From Bacteroidales bacterium UBA1680 (GTDB lineage: Bacteria; Bacteroidota; Bacteroidia; Bacteroidales; UBA932): a stretch of DNA of 64,000 nt. This document shows positions 8,926-19,819 of the stretch, in pieces. Position 1 is the first letter of the stretch, and each line of letters starts with the position of its first letter. A model generated the notes under the pieces. The model had not been told where the DNA came from, made no database searches, and saw nothing but the letters and a program-made list of their open reading frames with translations. The DNA is taken from NCBI GenBank assembly GCA_002320605.1, contig DCKG01000030.1, positions 47,337 to 111,336 on the forward strand, read 5' to 3'. Position numbers and translations under genes: made by a program.

Positions 8926-8977
8926 TAGCGTAGGGCTTGCTGAGTCAACGGTAAGCCTTTTTTTATTCTACGCTACC
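8926..8977 (+). terminator. Intrinsic terminator after tRNA-Arg
   Basis: The stem GGCTTGC (8934-8940)/GTAAGCC (8951-8957) has one G-T pair and a 10-base loop, followed by seven T. An outer inverted repeat AGCGTAG...CTACGCT surrounds the T-run, so a second larger hairpin is possible. Confidence 0.75.
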
Positions 8978-9049
8978 AGCACAATTCAGCTATATTTGCG
9001 GTGAAAAGTTCTACTATAGTTCTACGGAGAAATGGTACCGAAAGTTTCT

Positions 9050-10222
9050 CTAGTGTTTCCTTGGATAGATGAATTTGTGGGAGAGCCATTTACGGAGTGG
9101 TATGTCATACACCTTCAGGCAGAGAAAGGCAATCAAGATGCTCACGCCGATTGTTAGCAAAGCCTGTGGCACCACCTCGGAGAAATGATAATGCTCATTC
9201 CGGATGAGCCAGGCGTAGAAGACATACATCACGGGGTAGTGGATGGCATACAGCGGATAAGAAAGGTCGCCTAGCCAATAACAAACACGTTTAGATAATT
9301 GGTCGGTGGTATGTCCCGAAGCTGCTATGCAGACGATGATAGGGAATATTACCATAATGCAAAGCAGCTCATATACTGCGTTCCAGCAGATAGGAGACTT
9401 TCCAGGAATATATGGCATCAGGAACATTGCGAGCAAAAATGCCGATCCTATCCAGAATGCGCCTCGATACTTTCGATTTGGCTTATATTTACGAGCAAGG
9501 AGCATTCCGAGGCTATATGGAAATAGCATGCGCAAGAATCCGCCGATGAAATTGTTGCTATCGAGCGTCCAGCCGACGCTCAGCATTCCGTAGCCTGAAA
9601 AGTCGAACAGACTGAAAACGGCTAGGGCGATGCCCGCCAGAGCAACGAGCCATTTCAGTGCCTTGGTGGAAATCCTGTGGATGAACAGCACATAAAGAAG
9701 ATTCCCAATATATTCAAAGAACAGCGACCATGAAGGGCCATTGAGGGGAAACATCTCTCCATTGCCACGCACGTCGATTCTGGATCCTGGAGTTGCAGGG
9801 ATCATGAATATGTCGCAGAGCAACGCAAGCATCACCAACGAAGTGACCACTGGCGTGCCGTCCCATTTCACTCCGCCTTGAACCAGGAAGGCCAGCACGC
9901 CGATTAACCCGCCCATGACGATCATTGGGTGCAGGCGGATGAGCCTGCGCTTAATGAACTGGCCTGTCGTCATGCTCGAGGCCAAGCGGTCATCGTAGGC
10001 ATAACCGATGACGAAGCCGGAGAGAATGAAGAAGAAATCCACGGCCAGATAGCCATGATTAAGGAACGTGATTGTGTCTGCGCCGGCAGCGAAGGCCAGC
10101 CCCTCGAAAATGTGATACACCACGACGAGCAGAGCCGCAGTGCCCCGCAATCCGTCAAGTATCTCGTAGTGAGGCTTGCTGTCGGTAAAAACCGATGAAG
10201 CCCTAAGCGCTGTTTGACTCAT
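9050..10222 (-). CDS. Acyltransferase 3 family membrane protein (OafA/YrhL-like)
   Basis: 390 residues with about ten membrane spans. The N-terminal motif LDGLRGTAALLVVVYHIFEG carries the conserved Arg and His of acyltransferase 3, and FILSGFVIGY follows as in the family. These enzymes O-acetylate or otherwise acylate sugars of surface polysaccharides, using a cytoplasmic acyl donor. There is no SGNH domain, so it is the short form. It lies 77 bases after glpF on the same strand. No glycan cluster is adjacent, so its target cannot be assigned. Confidence 0.88.
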   Translation of the reverse strand: MSQTALRASSVFTDSKPHYEILDGLRGTAALLVVVYHIFEGLAFAAGADTITFLNHGYLAVDFFFILSGFVIGYAYDDRLASSMTTGQFIKRRLIRLHPMIVMGGLIGVLAFLVQGGVKWDGTPVVTSLVMLALLCDIFMIPATPGSRIDVRGNGEMFPLNGPSWSLFFEYIGNLLYVLFIHRISTKALKWLVALAGIALAVFSLFDFSGYGMLSVGWTLDSNNFIGGFLRMLFPYSLGMLLARKYKPNRKYRGAFWIGSAFLLAMFLMPYIPGKSPICWNAVYELLCIMVIFPIIVCIAASGHTTDQLSKRVCYWLGDLSYPLYAIHYPVMYVFYAWLIRNEHYHFSEVVPQALLTIGVSILIAFLCLKVYDIPLRKWLSHKFIYPRKH

Positions 10223-10299
10223 CTAGCAAATTGTGTCTTCTGTAAGTGGCCTCAAAAATTATGATGATATTTGACTTCCCAATATCCTAAATGTTAGTT

Positions 10300-11013
10300 C
10301 TATGGCACTAGAGTGACACAATGGTAGAGGGCAACGGCGAGGAGACCGCCGACGAGGGGCGTGATGGATGGAATCCACGAATATGCCCAATCGGGGTCTT
10401 TGTCTTTGCCTGGGCAGAAGAGTGCGAATGCAACTCGTGGGGAGAAGTCCCTGGCGGCGTTCATCGAATATCCTGTGAGTCCACCGAAGGACATTCCGAC
10501 GGAGACGATTATAGCATATACGAACAGATAGTTGACTGCTGATGCGCCTGCAGGGGTTGATCCGATTCCAAGGATTGCGAAAACCAGCACGAAGGAACAG
10601 GTGATTTCGGATAGGGCGTTGCGCCAGTAGTTCCTGATGCCAGGAGCCGTGCAGAAGCATCCTCGCTTGAGAACGGAGTCTTCGGTCCTCTTCAGCTGGT
10701 CGTGGAAGAGAACGATTAGGAATGAGGCTCCAAGAAATCCACCCAGCATCTGCCCGATGATGTATTGTGGCACGAGAGACCAGTCAAGGGTGCCGTTAGC
10801 GGCCATCGCTAGCGTAACCGTTGGGTTCAGATGGGCCCCGGTGGAAGTGCCGAATATGAAAGCGGGAATTAGCACAGCCAAGCCCCAGCCGAGAGCGATG
10901 TGAGTTGTGTCGCCGCCTTTCATTCCGGAGCCGTCAAGCCTGACGTTGCAGCAGACTCCGTCGCCCAGAAGCACCAGCAAGAAGGTGCCTATCATTTCAT
11001 TCAGGAAATACAT
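10300..11013 (-). CDS. glpF: Glycerol uptake facilitator (MIP/aquaporin family)
   Basis: 237 residues, six predicted spans plus two half-helices. The two pore motifs are LNPTVTLAMA and MNAARDFSPR, i.e. NPT and NAA instead of two NPA boxes. The Arg-Asp after the second box is the glycerol-facilitator rather than water-channel signature. It is encoded 41 bases downstream of glpK on the same strand, so glycerol entry is coupled to phosphorylation. Confidence 0.92.
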   Translation of the reverse strand: MYFLNEMIGTFLLVLLGDGVCCNVRLDGSGMKGGDTTHIALGWGLAVLIPAFIFGTSTGAHLNPTVTLAMAANGTLDWSLVPQYIIGQMLGGFLGASFLIVLFHDQLKRTEDSVLKRGCFCTAPGIRNYWRNALSEITCSFVLVFAILGIGSTPAGASAVNYLFVYAIIVSVGMSFGGLTGYSMNAARDFSPRVAFALFCPGKDKDPDWAYSWIPSITPLVGGLLAVALYHCVTLVP

Positions 11014-11054
11014 GATTTATTACTTTTAGCATCATCCTCTATTTGTTCGTCCTG

Positions 11055-12551
11055 TTATTTCGCCCAGCCGCGGATGGCAGTGACAGCTTGTTCCCATCCC
11101 TTGAGTTGTTTCCTGCGCTCTGACTCTGGCATGACAGGGATGAATTTCCTGTCCACTGCCCAGTTCTTAATCACGTCATCCTTATCTGCCCAGTAACCAA
11201 CGGCCAGCCCTGCCAAATAAGAAGCTCCCATGGCAGTAGTCTCCACGCATGAAGGCCTAACGATAGGCGCATCGCTGATATCGGTCTGGAACTGCATCAA
11301 GAAATTGTTCTTGCAGGCTCCGCCATCAACTTTCAGCGAATCCAATTTCACGCCGGAATCCCGTTCCATAGCCTTCAAAACATCATTCGACTGGAAGGCA
11401 AGCGACTCCAGCGTGGCTCGTATGATGTGATACTTGTTTACGCCTCGCGTCAATCCCAATATGGCTCCGCGAGCATACGGGTCCCAGTATGGCGCTCCGA
11501 GGCCTGTGAATGCGGGTACGACATAGCAGCCGTTCGTGTCCGGAACTTTCGTGGCGAAATATTCAGAATCGGGAGAGGAATCTATGATTCGAAGCTCGTC
11601 GCGCAGCCACTGAATCGCAGCGCCGGCAACGAACACAGAACCCTCGAAAGCATATTCGACATGGCCGTCAAGCCCCCATGCTATCGTGGTCAGAAGATCG
11701 TTTTTCGACTCCTTGGGCTCCGTCCCTATATTCATTAACAGGAATGCTCCGGTGCCGTAGGTGTTTTTCGCTTCGCCTGGATTGAAGCAGGTCTGTCCGA
11801 AAAGGGCGCATTGCTGGTCTCCTGCAGCTCCGGTGATCTTGATTGGCCCGCCGAAGAACTCAGAATCGGTCTCACCATAGATGCAGCTCGAAGGCTTCAC
11901 TTCCGGCAGAATGCTCATCGGGATGTCCAGAATCCGGCAGAGTTCCTCGTCCCATTTCAAAGTCTTTATATTGAAAAGCAACGTCCTAGAAGCGTTGGAA
12001 TAATCGGTCACGTGAACACGGCCCTTCGTGAGCTTGTAAATAAGCCAGCTGTCGATGGTTCCAAAGCATATTTCGCCTTTTTCGGCACGCTCACGCACTC
12101 CTGGAACATTGTCCAGCATCCAGCGGATCTTTGTCCCAGAAAAGTACGGATCCAGCTTAAGGCCGGTCTTGGAACGGAAAATCTCGACATATTCCGGATG
12201 ACCTGCCTTAAGCTTTTCAGTGAAATCGGCAGTCCGGCGGCATTGCCAAACTATCGCATGGCACACAGGAAGGCCTGTAGCCCTGTCCCACAAGACTACC
12301 GTCTCTCGCTGGTTCGTGATGCCGATAGCGGCAACGTCCTCGTAGGTCGCTCCTGCCTTGCGAAGAGCCTCGCGGGCAACTGAAAGCTGCCCCTGCCATA
12401 TTTCGCTGGCATCGTGTTCCACCCATCCCGGCTGAGGAAAGTGCTGGGTGAATTCTTTCTGGGCTACCGAAATCATATTCCCTGCCTTGTCGAACAGGAT
12501 GCACCGATTGCTGGTCGTTCCGGAATCGAGTGCCATGACGTACTTTGACAT
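11055..12551 (-). CDS. glpK: Glycerol kinase
   Basis: 498 residues, the standard length. It starts [20 protein letters not shown] with the phosphate-1 loop and includes [15 protein letters not shown], the adenosine-region [25 protein letters not shown] and the C-terminal FGGY signature region [15 protein letters not shown]. It makes glycerol-3-phosphate with ATP, trapping glycerol that enters through GlpF. The start lies 2 bases after the stop of the large histidine kinase, so the genes are almost certainly co-transcribed. Confidence 0.97.
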   Translation of the reverse strand: MSKYVMALDSGTTSNRCILFDKAGNMISVAQKEFTQHFPQPGWVEHDASEIWQGQLSVAREALRKAGATYEDVAAIGITNQRETVVLWDRATGLPVCHAIVWQCRRTADFTEKLKAGHPEYVEIFRSKTGLKLDPYFSGTKIRWMLDNVPGVRERAEKGEICFGTIDSWLIYKLTKGRVHVTDYSNASRTLLFNIKTLKWDEELCRILDIPMSILPEVKPSSCIYGETDSEFFGGPIKITGAAGDQQCALFGQTCFNPGEAKNTYGTGAFLLMNIGTEPKESKNDLLTTIAWGLDGHVEYAFEGSVFVAGAAIQWLRDELRIIDSSPDSEYFATKVPDTNGCYVVPAFTGLGAPYWDPYARGAILGLTRGVNKYHIIRATLESLAFQSNDVLKAMERDSGVKLDSLKVDGGACKNNFLMQFQTDISDAPIVRPSCVETTAMGASYLAGLAVGYWADKDDVIKNWAVDRKFIPVMPESERRKQLKGWEQAVTAIRGWAK

Positions 12552-12553
12552 AA

Positions 12554-15500
12554 TTATTTAAGGTTATTGATCTTTTTCTTTCTTGGCAGCCTTACCGTGA
12601 AGCAAGCCCCTCCTATGGCAAATGACCTGGAATAGTGTATCTCACCATTGCACTTCTCCAATATGTTTCTGCAAATGGAAAGCCCCAGGCCTGTGCCATT
12701 GCTCTTGGTCGTGAAGTTCGGCGTGAACAGCTTATCCCTATTGCTTTCGCTTACCCCAGGACCATTATCCTCGAACACAACATCATAGAAGCCATCCTTC
12801 TGGGAAAGCCTCAAGGAAATGATGACGCGCCCTTGCATTGGCTCGGCGCCTTCTTCTTTGGCCTTGATCTGTTCACCCTCAATCGCCTGGATGGCGTTGC
12901 TGATCAGGTTCGTGAACACTCGTGTCAGTTGAGGTTTAGGCCCCAGAACGGTTGCTTTGTCCAAGCCCATGTAGCTAATCTCGATGTCTTCGTGATTGTC
13001 GAACAGTCCTATTTCCTCTTTCAGAAGCTTGTCCAGATCAATCTCCACATGGTCTTCGGTGTACAGTTTTGCGAATGTGGAGAATTCATTGGCTGTGTCG
13101 GCCAGCAAATCAATCTGCTTTAAGACTTCATCGGAAACCTCGTCGAAGCGATCGGCCCAGGCTGGATTGCCATTGTTCTTCATTCGTATGAGCCTCTGTA
13201 TTTGCAGCTTGATAGGCGTGAGAGGGTTCTTTATTTCATGGGCTACCTGACGAGCCATCGTGGCCCAAGCCTTATCCCTCTCTGCCTGAGTGAGTTGCTT
13301 CGTAGAATTATAGAGATCGTGGACCATCAGATTGTAGGCCCTCACGAGGCTGGAGATTTCATCGTCTTGCTCGTATACGATATATTCAAGATTATCGATG
13401 CTGGCCTTATTCATCTTGTCGCTTATCTCGGAAACAGGGCGGAACATCTTGTCCACGGCCCTCGCCGTTATCATCCTAGCTAGGATGAGCAATATCAAGA
13501 ATACGGTGATGATGGAAGCGACATGGTAGAATGCTTCGTTCCTGAAATCGAAACTGTCGTCGGTGTATGGAGAACCGAATATGGCGACGACGTTGTTCTG
13601 AACATTGAATAGAGGAGCGTAAAGCATGTATGTGCGGGAATTCCCTATTTTCTCGCTATGGATGCAGAACCTAAGATGCCTTGAGGCTATGTCCTCGTAT
13701 GCTTTCTGGTTCATCCTGCTTCCGATAAGCAGCCTATCGAATATTTCAGGCGTCGTGGAACGGAATATCTTGCCTCCCGGAGTGTACAGAGTGATGTCGC
13801 ACTTCATGGTGTTGCTGATGTCCTCCAATATCCCAGATGCTTCTTGCGACTCTAATTCCCTGTAACTCTGCGAATAGCGGCATCGTGCCTGCAAGAGTGT
13901 CTGAATGGAGCTCACTCTCTCCGTCATGGAAGAATGAAGGTTGGCGAGATTTCTCTTATAGACAAAGAATATGCTTACGCAGGCAAGAGCGATCAAGGTC
14001 ATTAGAAGAGCTAACATTATGGCGGCATTGATCCTCGACTTGAAATAGCTGTTTTTCTTCTCCCTGCGTTGAATGGTGCTGATAATGCTAAGCGCAGAGC
14101 AGCAGAGGAATAGCGCCAACGCAAGGATGAGGAAGTCGACCAAGTAGCTGAAATTCTCGTACTTCGGCCTGGAAATGACGATAAGGTCGTAATCCGTGAT
14201 CTTATTTATGAAATGGGTCCGCCCCTCACTCCTGAGAACGCCGTTAGGAGCCGCCAGCAAATCGTCTTTCATCTCGCTGTCAAGCACGGTAGGGTAAGAG
14301 CAATTCCCTTTGTAGAGCAGAAGCTTGTCAGAAACATACTTTCCATACGAATATTTCGACGAGAGGATGACTTCCCCTGGGGCTGAATACCCCAGCAGGC
14401 TGGCATAGCCCCTGTCTTCGCGGTTTGACTTAGGCGAGACGGTCAGCAACATATTCGTGACTCCTTTGTCTTCATTGTAATAGACGAAGTTCCCTGAATA
14501 TATCGTATGGCCGCTCTCGTCTCTCAGGTAGAGGAACCTGGAATTGCCAGCAATCTGAGTGCCGCTTGCCAGGATGCTCCTGAAGTAGTCTATCGTTCTC
14601 TGGCTCAAGTCTTCCTTTTTGAACAGCTCAATGATGATATCGTTATTCTGAGCTACCCTGTACAAGTAATTCTCGACAATCCTGTTCAGAATCACGCCAT
14701 TTATATTGTCATGGTTGGATAGGGAAGCGATGACTTGGTCGTTGGCGATTTTCTCCTCGTTCTCCCTCAGCTGGAGTTCAAGGCTGATGTCCCTGTCGAT
14801 GGAGAGCCGGTTAGCCCAGATGCCCACCATGTTCTGCTCCTTCCGGAAACCTAGCACGCCGGTGATCGTGACAGCATAGAGTCCGAAAAGAATGGAGAGA
14901 ATGAATTCTCCATGCTGGCTGATGAATTTCATCTTCGAACCAGTGATTCTTTTCAGCACAGGAATCAGCATTCTGAAAATCAGCGGGATAGTGGTCACTA
15001 CCGCAAGAATCATCAAGTAAACTATGGCTGTGTATGTGCTAAGCTCGCTTATCTTATAAAGTTCCAGGCAGACGCTCGAGTTCAGGATTATGCTTCGGAA
15101 GATGAAGTCCACGTAACCGCATATTCCTATTAGGACAAAAAAAATGAACGTGACTAAAATCAACATTCCCTCTCTTGGATTTTTGCTCTGGAGAATTTTT
15201 TTATAAATATTCCTTCTTGTTATGAATATGCAGAATATTATCAGAACGATGGTGACCGAGAGCAGCAGCAGCGATCCTAGCGAGTTCAAGAACTGGCCAT
15301 TGGCATAGACGGTAGGGGAGAATAGCACCGAGTAGTTCCTTATGTTCATTCCCCAGAGATATGCGGCAGCAAGGACCATCAGCAGGGCCGTGATCACGGA
15401 GAGCAGCCTCTTGAACGTTCGCTTCTGGCTTAGATGGATGATCGCAGCGAGGATGAAAAGAAACAGCGCCATCCAGATTAAGGTGGAGTGAGCGATGATG

Positions 15501-16135
15501 GAACCCCTCTGCATCGACTCGTTAGCGACCTTGAAAATAGGCTTGCCCTCGAGAATAACTGGCGAACCGCCAGTCTCGGAAAGCGGGATTATGGAGTAAT
15601 TGCTCCTCAGCTCTAGTTTTGGATTCACGCCGACATTCTGTGTCTCATTCATTGAATCCATTATTTGAAGCCCAGCGATGACCTTTCTGGAACCAAGAGT
15701 CTCGGCTTTCATGATGTACCACTTTGAGCCGAAATTCTTGAAGACAGGCTGCTCCGTGATTTCTGCCAGCGGTGAGCCCATCCCTCTGAATGGCGGGGTG
15801 AGCTTCGCTAGAATCAGCCTGCTGCTGATGTCGTCGTTGTTCACGGGGAACTGGTTGTTCCATGCTTGGAGAGAGTCATCATAGTAGCGGTAGATGACCA
15901 TGTCGTCTGGAATGTTGTTCCGCCCTTCCCAAGAACGCAAATCAGCAGTGATGGCAGTGGAAATGTAATGCCCTAGCAGGTTCATGCGCTTTTCCAAAGC
16001 TTTAGACATTCTTTGAGCGACCGTATCTGGATTACTCATCCTGTTCCCCACAGAAATTGAGAATGCGAGCAAGATGGCGGCGGAAGACAACAGGGTCGCC
16101 ACGAATAATTCCTTTATGTTAATCCTGTTCCTCAT
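12554..16135 (-). CDS. Large multi-span membrane sensor histidine kinase
   Basis: 1193 residues. One span near residues 14-33 precedes a periplasmic domain of about 180 residues, a block of about six to eight spans (roughly 215-430), a second extracytoplasmic region, more spans, a third sensor-like region and a HAMP-like linker. The kinase core is at the C-terminus: H box [18 protein letters not shown] (His966), N box [12 protein letters not shown]1 DNGPGV and G2 GTGLGL. The ELRENEEK and HEIKNPLTP features place it near NtrY-type kinases. No response regulator is adjacent. It overlaps rlmH by 4 bases (ATGA) and stops 2 bases before glpK. The signal sensed is unknown. Confidence 0.9.
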   Translation of the reverse strand: MRNRINIKELFVATLLSSAAILLAFSISVGNRMSNPDTVAQRMSKALEKRMNLLGHYISTAITADLRSWEGRNNIPDDMVIYRYYDDSLQAWNNQFPVNNDDISSRLILAKLTPPFRGMGSPLAEITEQPVFKNFGSKWYIMKAETLGSRKVIAGLQIMDSMNETQNVGVNPKLELRSNYSIIPLSETGGSPVILEGKPIFKVANESMQRGSIIAHSTLIWMALFLFILAAIIHLSQKRTFKRLLSVITALLMVLAAAYLWGMNIRNYSVLFSPTVYANGQFLNSLGSLLLLSVTIVLIIFCIFITRRNIYKKILQSKNPREGMLILVTFIFFVLIGICGYVDFIFRSIILNSSVCLELYKISELSTYTAIVYLMILAVVTTIPLIFRMLIPVLKRITGSKMKFISQHGEFILSILFGLYAVTITGVLGFRKEQNMVGIWANRLSIDRDISLELQLRENEEKIANDQVIASLSNHDNINGVILNRIVENYLYRVAQNNDIIIELFKKEDLSQRTIDYFRSILASGTQIAGNSRFLYLRDESGHTIYSGNFVYYNEDKGVTNMLLTVSPKSNREDRGYASLLGYSAPGEVILSSKYSYGKYVSDKLLLYKGNCSYPTVLDSEMKDDLLAAPNGVLRSEGRTHFINKITDYDLIVISRPKYENFSYLVDFLILALALFLCCSALSIISTIQRREKKNSYFKSRINAAIMLALLMTLIALACVSIFFVYKRNLANLHSSMTERVSSIQTLLQARCRYSQSYRELESQEASGILEDISNTMKCDITLYTPGGKIFRSTTPEIFDRLLIGSRMNQKAYEDIASRHLRFCIHSEKIGNSRTYMLYAPLFNVQNNVVAIFGSPYTDDSFDFRNEAFYHVASIITVFLILLILARMITARAVDKMFRPVSEISDKMNKASIDNLEYIVYEQDDEISSLVRAYNLMVHDLYNSTKQLTQAERDKAWATMARQVAHEIKNPLTPIKLQIQRLIRMKNNGNPAWADRFDEVSDEVLKQIDLLADTANEFSTFAKLYTEDHVEIDLDKLLKEEIGLFDNHEDIEISYMGLDKATVLGPKPQLTRVFTNLISNAIQAIEGEQIKAKEEGAEPMQGRVIISLRLSQKDGFYDVVFEDNGPGVSESNRDKLFTPNFTTKSNGTGLGLSICRNILEKCNGEIHYSRSFAIGGACFTVRLPRKKKINNLK

Positions 16136-16608
16136 CCCTCGTGGTGATATGGCTCGCCTTTAATTATAGTGAGTGCCCGGTAGAGCTGCTCTGCGAAAAT
16201 GACCCTGACCATCTGATGCGAGAATGTCATTTTGGATAGAGACAGCATTCCATTGCTTCTGGAATATACTTCATCGGAGAAACCGTAGGCACCGCCTACG
16301 ACGAACACGATGTCTTTCCCGCTGCCGAAAAGCAAGGATTGAACCCTGTCGGCAAGTTCCACCGACCTGTATTCTTTGCCCCTTTCATCTAGGAGAATCA
16401 GCCTGTCCGAAGGGTTTATGGCTTTCAGAATCAGCCTGCCTTCTTTTTCTTTAATCTGAATATGACTTAGTGAGGCGGTGCCCCTGAGTTCGGGAATCTC
16501 GATCAGGTTGAACGGGACATAGTGAGTGAGTCTGGAAACGTAGAGGTCCAGGCCTTCTCGAACCCATTTCACGTCGGTTTTCCCGACTGTCAGCAGAGTC
16601 ATTTTCAT
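16132..16608 (-). CDS. rlmH: 23S rRNA (pseudouridine1915-N3)-methyltransferase
   Basis: 158 residues. SPOUT fold: the SAM-binding knot is represented by FVVGGAYGFSDEVYSRSN, then [37 protein letters not shown], the near-invariant RlmH C-terminus. It methylates pseudouridine 1915 of helix 69. The start may be the ATG at 16608 or 16602. A promoter lies just upstream. Confidence 0.96.
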   Translation of the reverse strand: MKMTLLTVGKTDVKWVREGLDLYVSRLTHYVPFNLIEIPELRGTASLSHIQIKEKEGRLILKAINPSDRLILLDERGKEYRSVELADRVQSLLFGSGKDIVFVVGGAYGFSDEVYSRSNGMLSLSKMTFSHQMVRVIFAEQLYRALTIIKGEPYHHEG

Positions 16609-16613
16609 TTAAG

Positions 16614-16644
16614 CAAAAATAATAAACAGACAATTCATTTACAA
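16614..16644 (-). promoter_or_regulatory. Promoter of rlmH and downstream kinase-glp genes
   Basis: Minus-strand -7 box TATTTTTG (16614-16621) with TTG (16642-16644) 20 bases upstream, matching the Bacteroidetes TTTG-N19/20-TAnnTTTG arrangement. The rlmH start follows within 6 bases. No other clear promoter is seen before glpK. Confidence 0.55.
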
Positions 16645-16665
16645 TAAGAAATCTTGGCTTACTGC

Positions 16666-16720
16666 CCCTAGTCATGTTGGCTATCACTCCTAGTCATCCT
16701 GACGAAAGTCAGGATCTATT
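16666..16720. repeat. Short intergenic hairpin repeat
   Basis: ATCCTGAC-GAAA-GTCAGGAT (16696-16715) is a perfect 8-base stem with a GAAA tetraloop, preceded by two imperfect copies of CCTAGTCAT. A related GTCATCCCGA fragment occurs at about 22983-22993. It resembles dispersed REP-type elements. There is no T-run, so a terminator is less likely. Confidence 0.4.
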
Positions 16721-16826
16721 CTCTATCAGTCTCTCCTGCATCTTCTGCTTTTGAAGACTTGATTCTACTATTCGTGCTTAACATGGCATGACCGGTGGCT
16801 CATTATTTGCAATATTAGCAGCCGCA

Positions 16827-17237
16827 ATGAAAGCAGCGCTTAAAATATTACTTATAGGTGCCGCTCTGCTTTTCTGGGTCAGAGCTGGCGCATCAAGCGA
16901 TGGCTACGATGTCTTCAACCCTATCGTCAAATATTTCGGGCAAGGCAACGTGGACAAGTTATCTGCATGGTTCGCCGATAACTTGGAAGTGTCCATTCTT
17001 TCTACGAACAATGATTGCAGCAAGAATCAGGCAAAGCAGATTCTGAAAACTTTCTTCTCCAATCATAATCCTAGATCAATGGACATAATCCACACTGCAT
17101 CGAAGGCCAATTCTAAGTATGCGCTAGGCGAGTTGAACGCCGGCGGTGAAGTATTCAGGGTTACGATCTTCGTCAGTAATTGCAATGGAGAGTACAAGAT
17201 TCAGCAGATAAAGATTGATCAGGCACAGATTAGGTGA
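16827..17237 (+). CDS. DUF4783 family protein
   Basis: 136 residues from the ATG at 16827, which begins a clean signal peptide (MKAALKILLIGAALLFWVRAGAS). The mature part resembles the SnoaL/NTF2-like DUF4783 family of Bacteroidetes: FNPIVKYFGQGNVDKLSAWF, then ILKTFFSNHNP and GEYKIQQIKID. Function unknown; likely periplasmic. The stop overlaps the GTG start of the DUF5686 gene by 4 bases (GTGA), so translation is coupled. Confidence 0.8.
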   Translation: MKAALKILLIGAALLFWVRAGASSDGYDVFNPIVKYFGQGNVDKLSAWFADNLEVSILSTNNDCSKNQAKQILKTFFSNHNPRSMDIIHTASKANSKYALGELNAGGEVFRVTIFVSNCNGEYKIQQIKIDQAQIR

Positions 17238-19765
17238 ATAGGCTTAACTTACACAGGACATTTTTCATCATTATATTCATAATGCTTGGCATCCTGGGCT
17301 TGCATGCGCAGACTACCAGGGTGAAAGGCAGGGTGACGGATGCTCAGACCGGCGAGGGCATTGCTTTTGCTGGGGTTTATTTTAAGAATTCCACGGTGGG
17401 CGTTTCCACCGATGATGAAGGCTATTATACTCTGGAAGTCAGGAATAACAGCCTGATAATCCTGTCGGCATCCATACTTGGTTACGAGACTTCAGAGAAG
17501 CCAGTCAGCGTCGGTCGCTTCAACGAGATAAATTTCGCTTTGAAACCAGCGCTGAATGAGCTGAAAGCCGCAGTTGTGAAGCCTGATGACCGGTACATGA
17601 AATTCATTCTGAAAAGCATAAACGAAGGGAAAAAGAGAAACAATCCGGAATTACAGCCTGGCTATTCGACAGAAGTATACAGCAAGATAGAGACCGACCT
17701 TCAGAATGCAGACAGCAAGACCATCAAGAGGCTGCTGCCGAAGAATTTCATGTTCGTATACGACTACATGGATACTTCCGTCATCTCTGGCAGGCCTTAC
17801 CTGCCGATTATGATATCGGAAACTTCTTCTGAATATTCGCACAGGACGAATCCGGATCAGAAGAAGGAGGTCATCAAGGCAAGCCGCATTTCTGGCATCG
17901 AACATGAAGAAACGGCAGCTCAGTTCGCTGGCAGCATGCACGTGAAGACGAATTTCTATGATGACTTCATCAATGTATTCGAAATCCAGATTCCGTCCCC
18001 AGCCAACTCGAACGGAATGCTGTATTATAACTATTTTTTGATAGACAGCTTGAACGTCGACGGTAGGAAGACGTATAAGATCCGGTTTCACCCATCCAAA
18101 TGGGTTTCATCCCCGACTTTCGATGGTGAGATGGCCGTGGATGCCGAGGATTTCGCTTTGCGGGAAGTTCATGCCAAGCTGAAGAAGGGCTCGAACGTGA
18201 ACTGGATTCGGGACCTTGTGCTGGATGTCGAGAACCAGAGACTTCCTGACTCATCTTGGTTTTACAAGCAGGATAAAATCTATGCGGACTTGTCCGTTGT
18301 TCTCACCGACTCCACGCATCTGCTTTCCGTGATTGCTCGCCGCCAGATAGACTATATCAATCCGAGATACGTCGATTTCGGGAATGAGAATCTCTCAGAT
18401 GCCAAATCCGCCGTGAAGCTGAGCGAGAACGTCTTGAACAATGACGAGGAATATTGGACGAAGGTCAGGCCTTACGAGCTTACCGAAAAGGAAAAAGGAA
18501 TATACCAGATGGTGGATTCCATCAAGAACGTGCCACTTTATAAGGACATCCAGACCACAGTCAGGATGCTTGCCACAGGCTTCTGCGACATTTCGCCAAA
18601 GTTCGGCCTAGGGCCTTACTCTACGATATATTCATTTAATAACTTGGAAGGCAGCCGCTTCCAGCTCGGAATCCGCACGACGAAGGATTTCAGCAGGAAG
18701 GTGAGGCTGATGGGATATGGAGCGTTCGGCGTGAAGGATGGGAAATTCAAGGCTGGGGGCACTTTTGAATATATGTTCAATAATGACCCGACGCGAAAGC
18801 TTCTAGCCGTCTTCAAGCATGACGTGACGCAGCTCGGTAAGGTCGATTATAAATATGGCAGCGGTAATATATTCACTTCCTTGCTTTCGAAGCCAGGCGG
18901 GCAGAAGCTGAGCATGGTGAATGAATTCGATCTCACATACATGCACGAGGTCAATCAGGACATCAACATTGGTGTTGCCTTGGAGAACAAAAGGATTTTC
19001 TCGAACAAATACGTGCCGATGGTGACAAGGAATGGCCAGAATATCAATTCCGTGGCTTACAATCAGTTACGGTTTGAGACCAGAATCTCTTGGGACGAGA
19101 TAATAACTAGGGGAGTCTTCGATAAATATTATGTATTCACAGAATACCCAATAATCACCACTGAACTGATAGGCGCGCTGGATGGACTCGGAGATAATAA
19201 TTATAAATTCTTCCGCCCAGAGATAACTGTCGAGTACACGCTCAGGATACCGCCAGTTGGGAACGGCCACATGAACCTGTCTGCAGGAAAGATTTTCGGT
19301 GCGGTGCCTTATCCTATGCTGAACATCTTCCAAGGCAATGGAACATATTTCCTGAATAAAGAGACTTTCGCCTGCATGGATTATTATGAGTTTGCGGCGG
19401 ACACTTGGGTGACTTTCTCTCTGATGCATGATTTCAAAGGATTTTTCCTGGGCAAGATTCCGGGAATCCGGAAGATGAACTTAAGGGAAATTGCAATATT
19501 CAAGATGGTTTACGGAGACCTGACAAAGAAGAACAACGGCATAATCGGAGACCCCGAAGGCAAGGCCGCCATGCTGTTCCCTGAAGGCATGACCACGCTG
19601 AATAAGCCTTACATGGAGGCTGGCGTGGGCATCACGAATATATTCAGGCTGCTTAGGGTGGATGCTTATTGGCGTCTGAACCATCGCTGGCACATGGTTG
19701 ATGGCGAGAGGAAGAAGGTTGACAATAGGTTCGTGGTGAATGTCGGCTTCGAGCTCAACTTTTAG
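17234..19765 (+). CDS. DUF5686 family outer-membrane protein with carboxypeptidase-D-like N-terminal domain
   Basis: 843 residues with a GTG start overlapping the previous stop. A signal peptide (ends LGLHAQ) is followed by a CarboxypepD_reg-like domain (VKGRVTDAQTGEGIAFAGVY, residues about 27-110), then the long DUF5686 region with alternating amphipathic strands. The chain ends VNVGFELNF with a C-terminal Phe, typical of an outer-membrane beta-barrel. The family is confined to Bacteroidetes and its function is unknown. It probably acts in the outer membrane together with the co-expressed DUF4783 protein. Confidence 0.85.
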   Translation: MNRLNLHRTFFIIIFIMLGILGLHAQTTRVKGRVTDAQTGEGIAFAGVYFKNSTVGVSTDDEGYYTLEVRNNSLIILSASILGYETSEKPVSVGRFNEINFALKPALNELKAAVVKPDDRYMKFILKSINEGKKRNNPELQPGYSTEVYSKIETDLQNADSKTIKRLLPKNFMFVYDYMDTSVISGRPYLPIMISETSSEYSHRTNPDQKKEVIKASRISGIEHEETAAQFAGSMHVKTNFYDDFINVFEIQIPSPANSNGMLYYNYFLIDSLNVDGRKTYKIRFHPSKWVSSPTFDGEMAVDAEDFALREVHAKLKKGSNVNWIRDLVLDVENQRLPDSSWFYKQDKIYADLSVVLTDSTHLLSVIARRQIDYINPRYVDFGNENLSDAKSAVKLSENVLNNDEEYWTKVRPYELTEKEKGIYQMVDSIKNVPLYKDIQTTVRMLATGFCDISPKFGLGPYSTIYSFNNLEGSRFQLGIRTTKDFSRKVRLMGYGAFGVKDGKFKAGGTFEYMFNNDPTRKLLAVFKHDVTQLGKVDYKYGSGNIFTSLLSKPGGQKLSMVNEFDLTYMHEVNQDINIGVALENKRIFSNKYVPMVTRNGQNINSVAYNQLRFETRISWDEIITRGVFDKYYVFTEYPIITTELIGALDGLGDNNYKFFRPEITVEYTLRIPPVGNGHMNLSAGKIFGAVPYPMLNIFQGNGTYFLNKETFACMDYYEFAADTWVTFSLMHDFKGFFLGKIPGIRKMNLREIAIFKMVYGDLTKKNNGIIGDPEGKAAMLFPEGMTTLNKPYMEAGVGITNIFRLLRVDAYWRLNHRWHMVDGERKKVDNRFVVNVGFELNF

Positions 19766-19797
19766 TTTGTTCGTGCCTCATAAATTTAGTATTTTTG
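19766..19797 (+). promoter_or_regulatory. Promoter of lnt
   Basis: TTTG at 19766-19769, a 20-base spacer, then TATTTTTG at 19790-19797. This is a full match to the Bacteroidetes promoter pattern, 22 bases before the lnt ATG. Confidence 0.65.
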
Positions 19798-19819
19798 AAT
19801 TCCGAATATTCATAAGCAC

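Noticed and set aside
8991..8998. Plus-strand TATATTTG box after the tRNA terminator
   Set aside because: Matches the -7 consensus but no gene follows on the plus strand and no -33 box; could be chance in AT-rich DNA.
11811..12383. 190-codon plus-strand frame inside glpK
   Set aside because: Antisense to conserved glpK with no recognisable motif or promoter.
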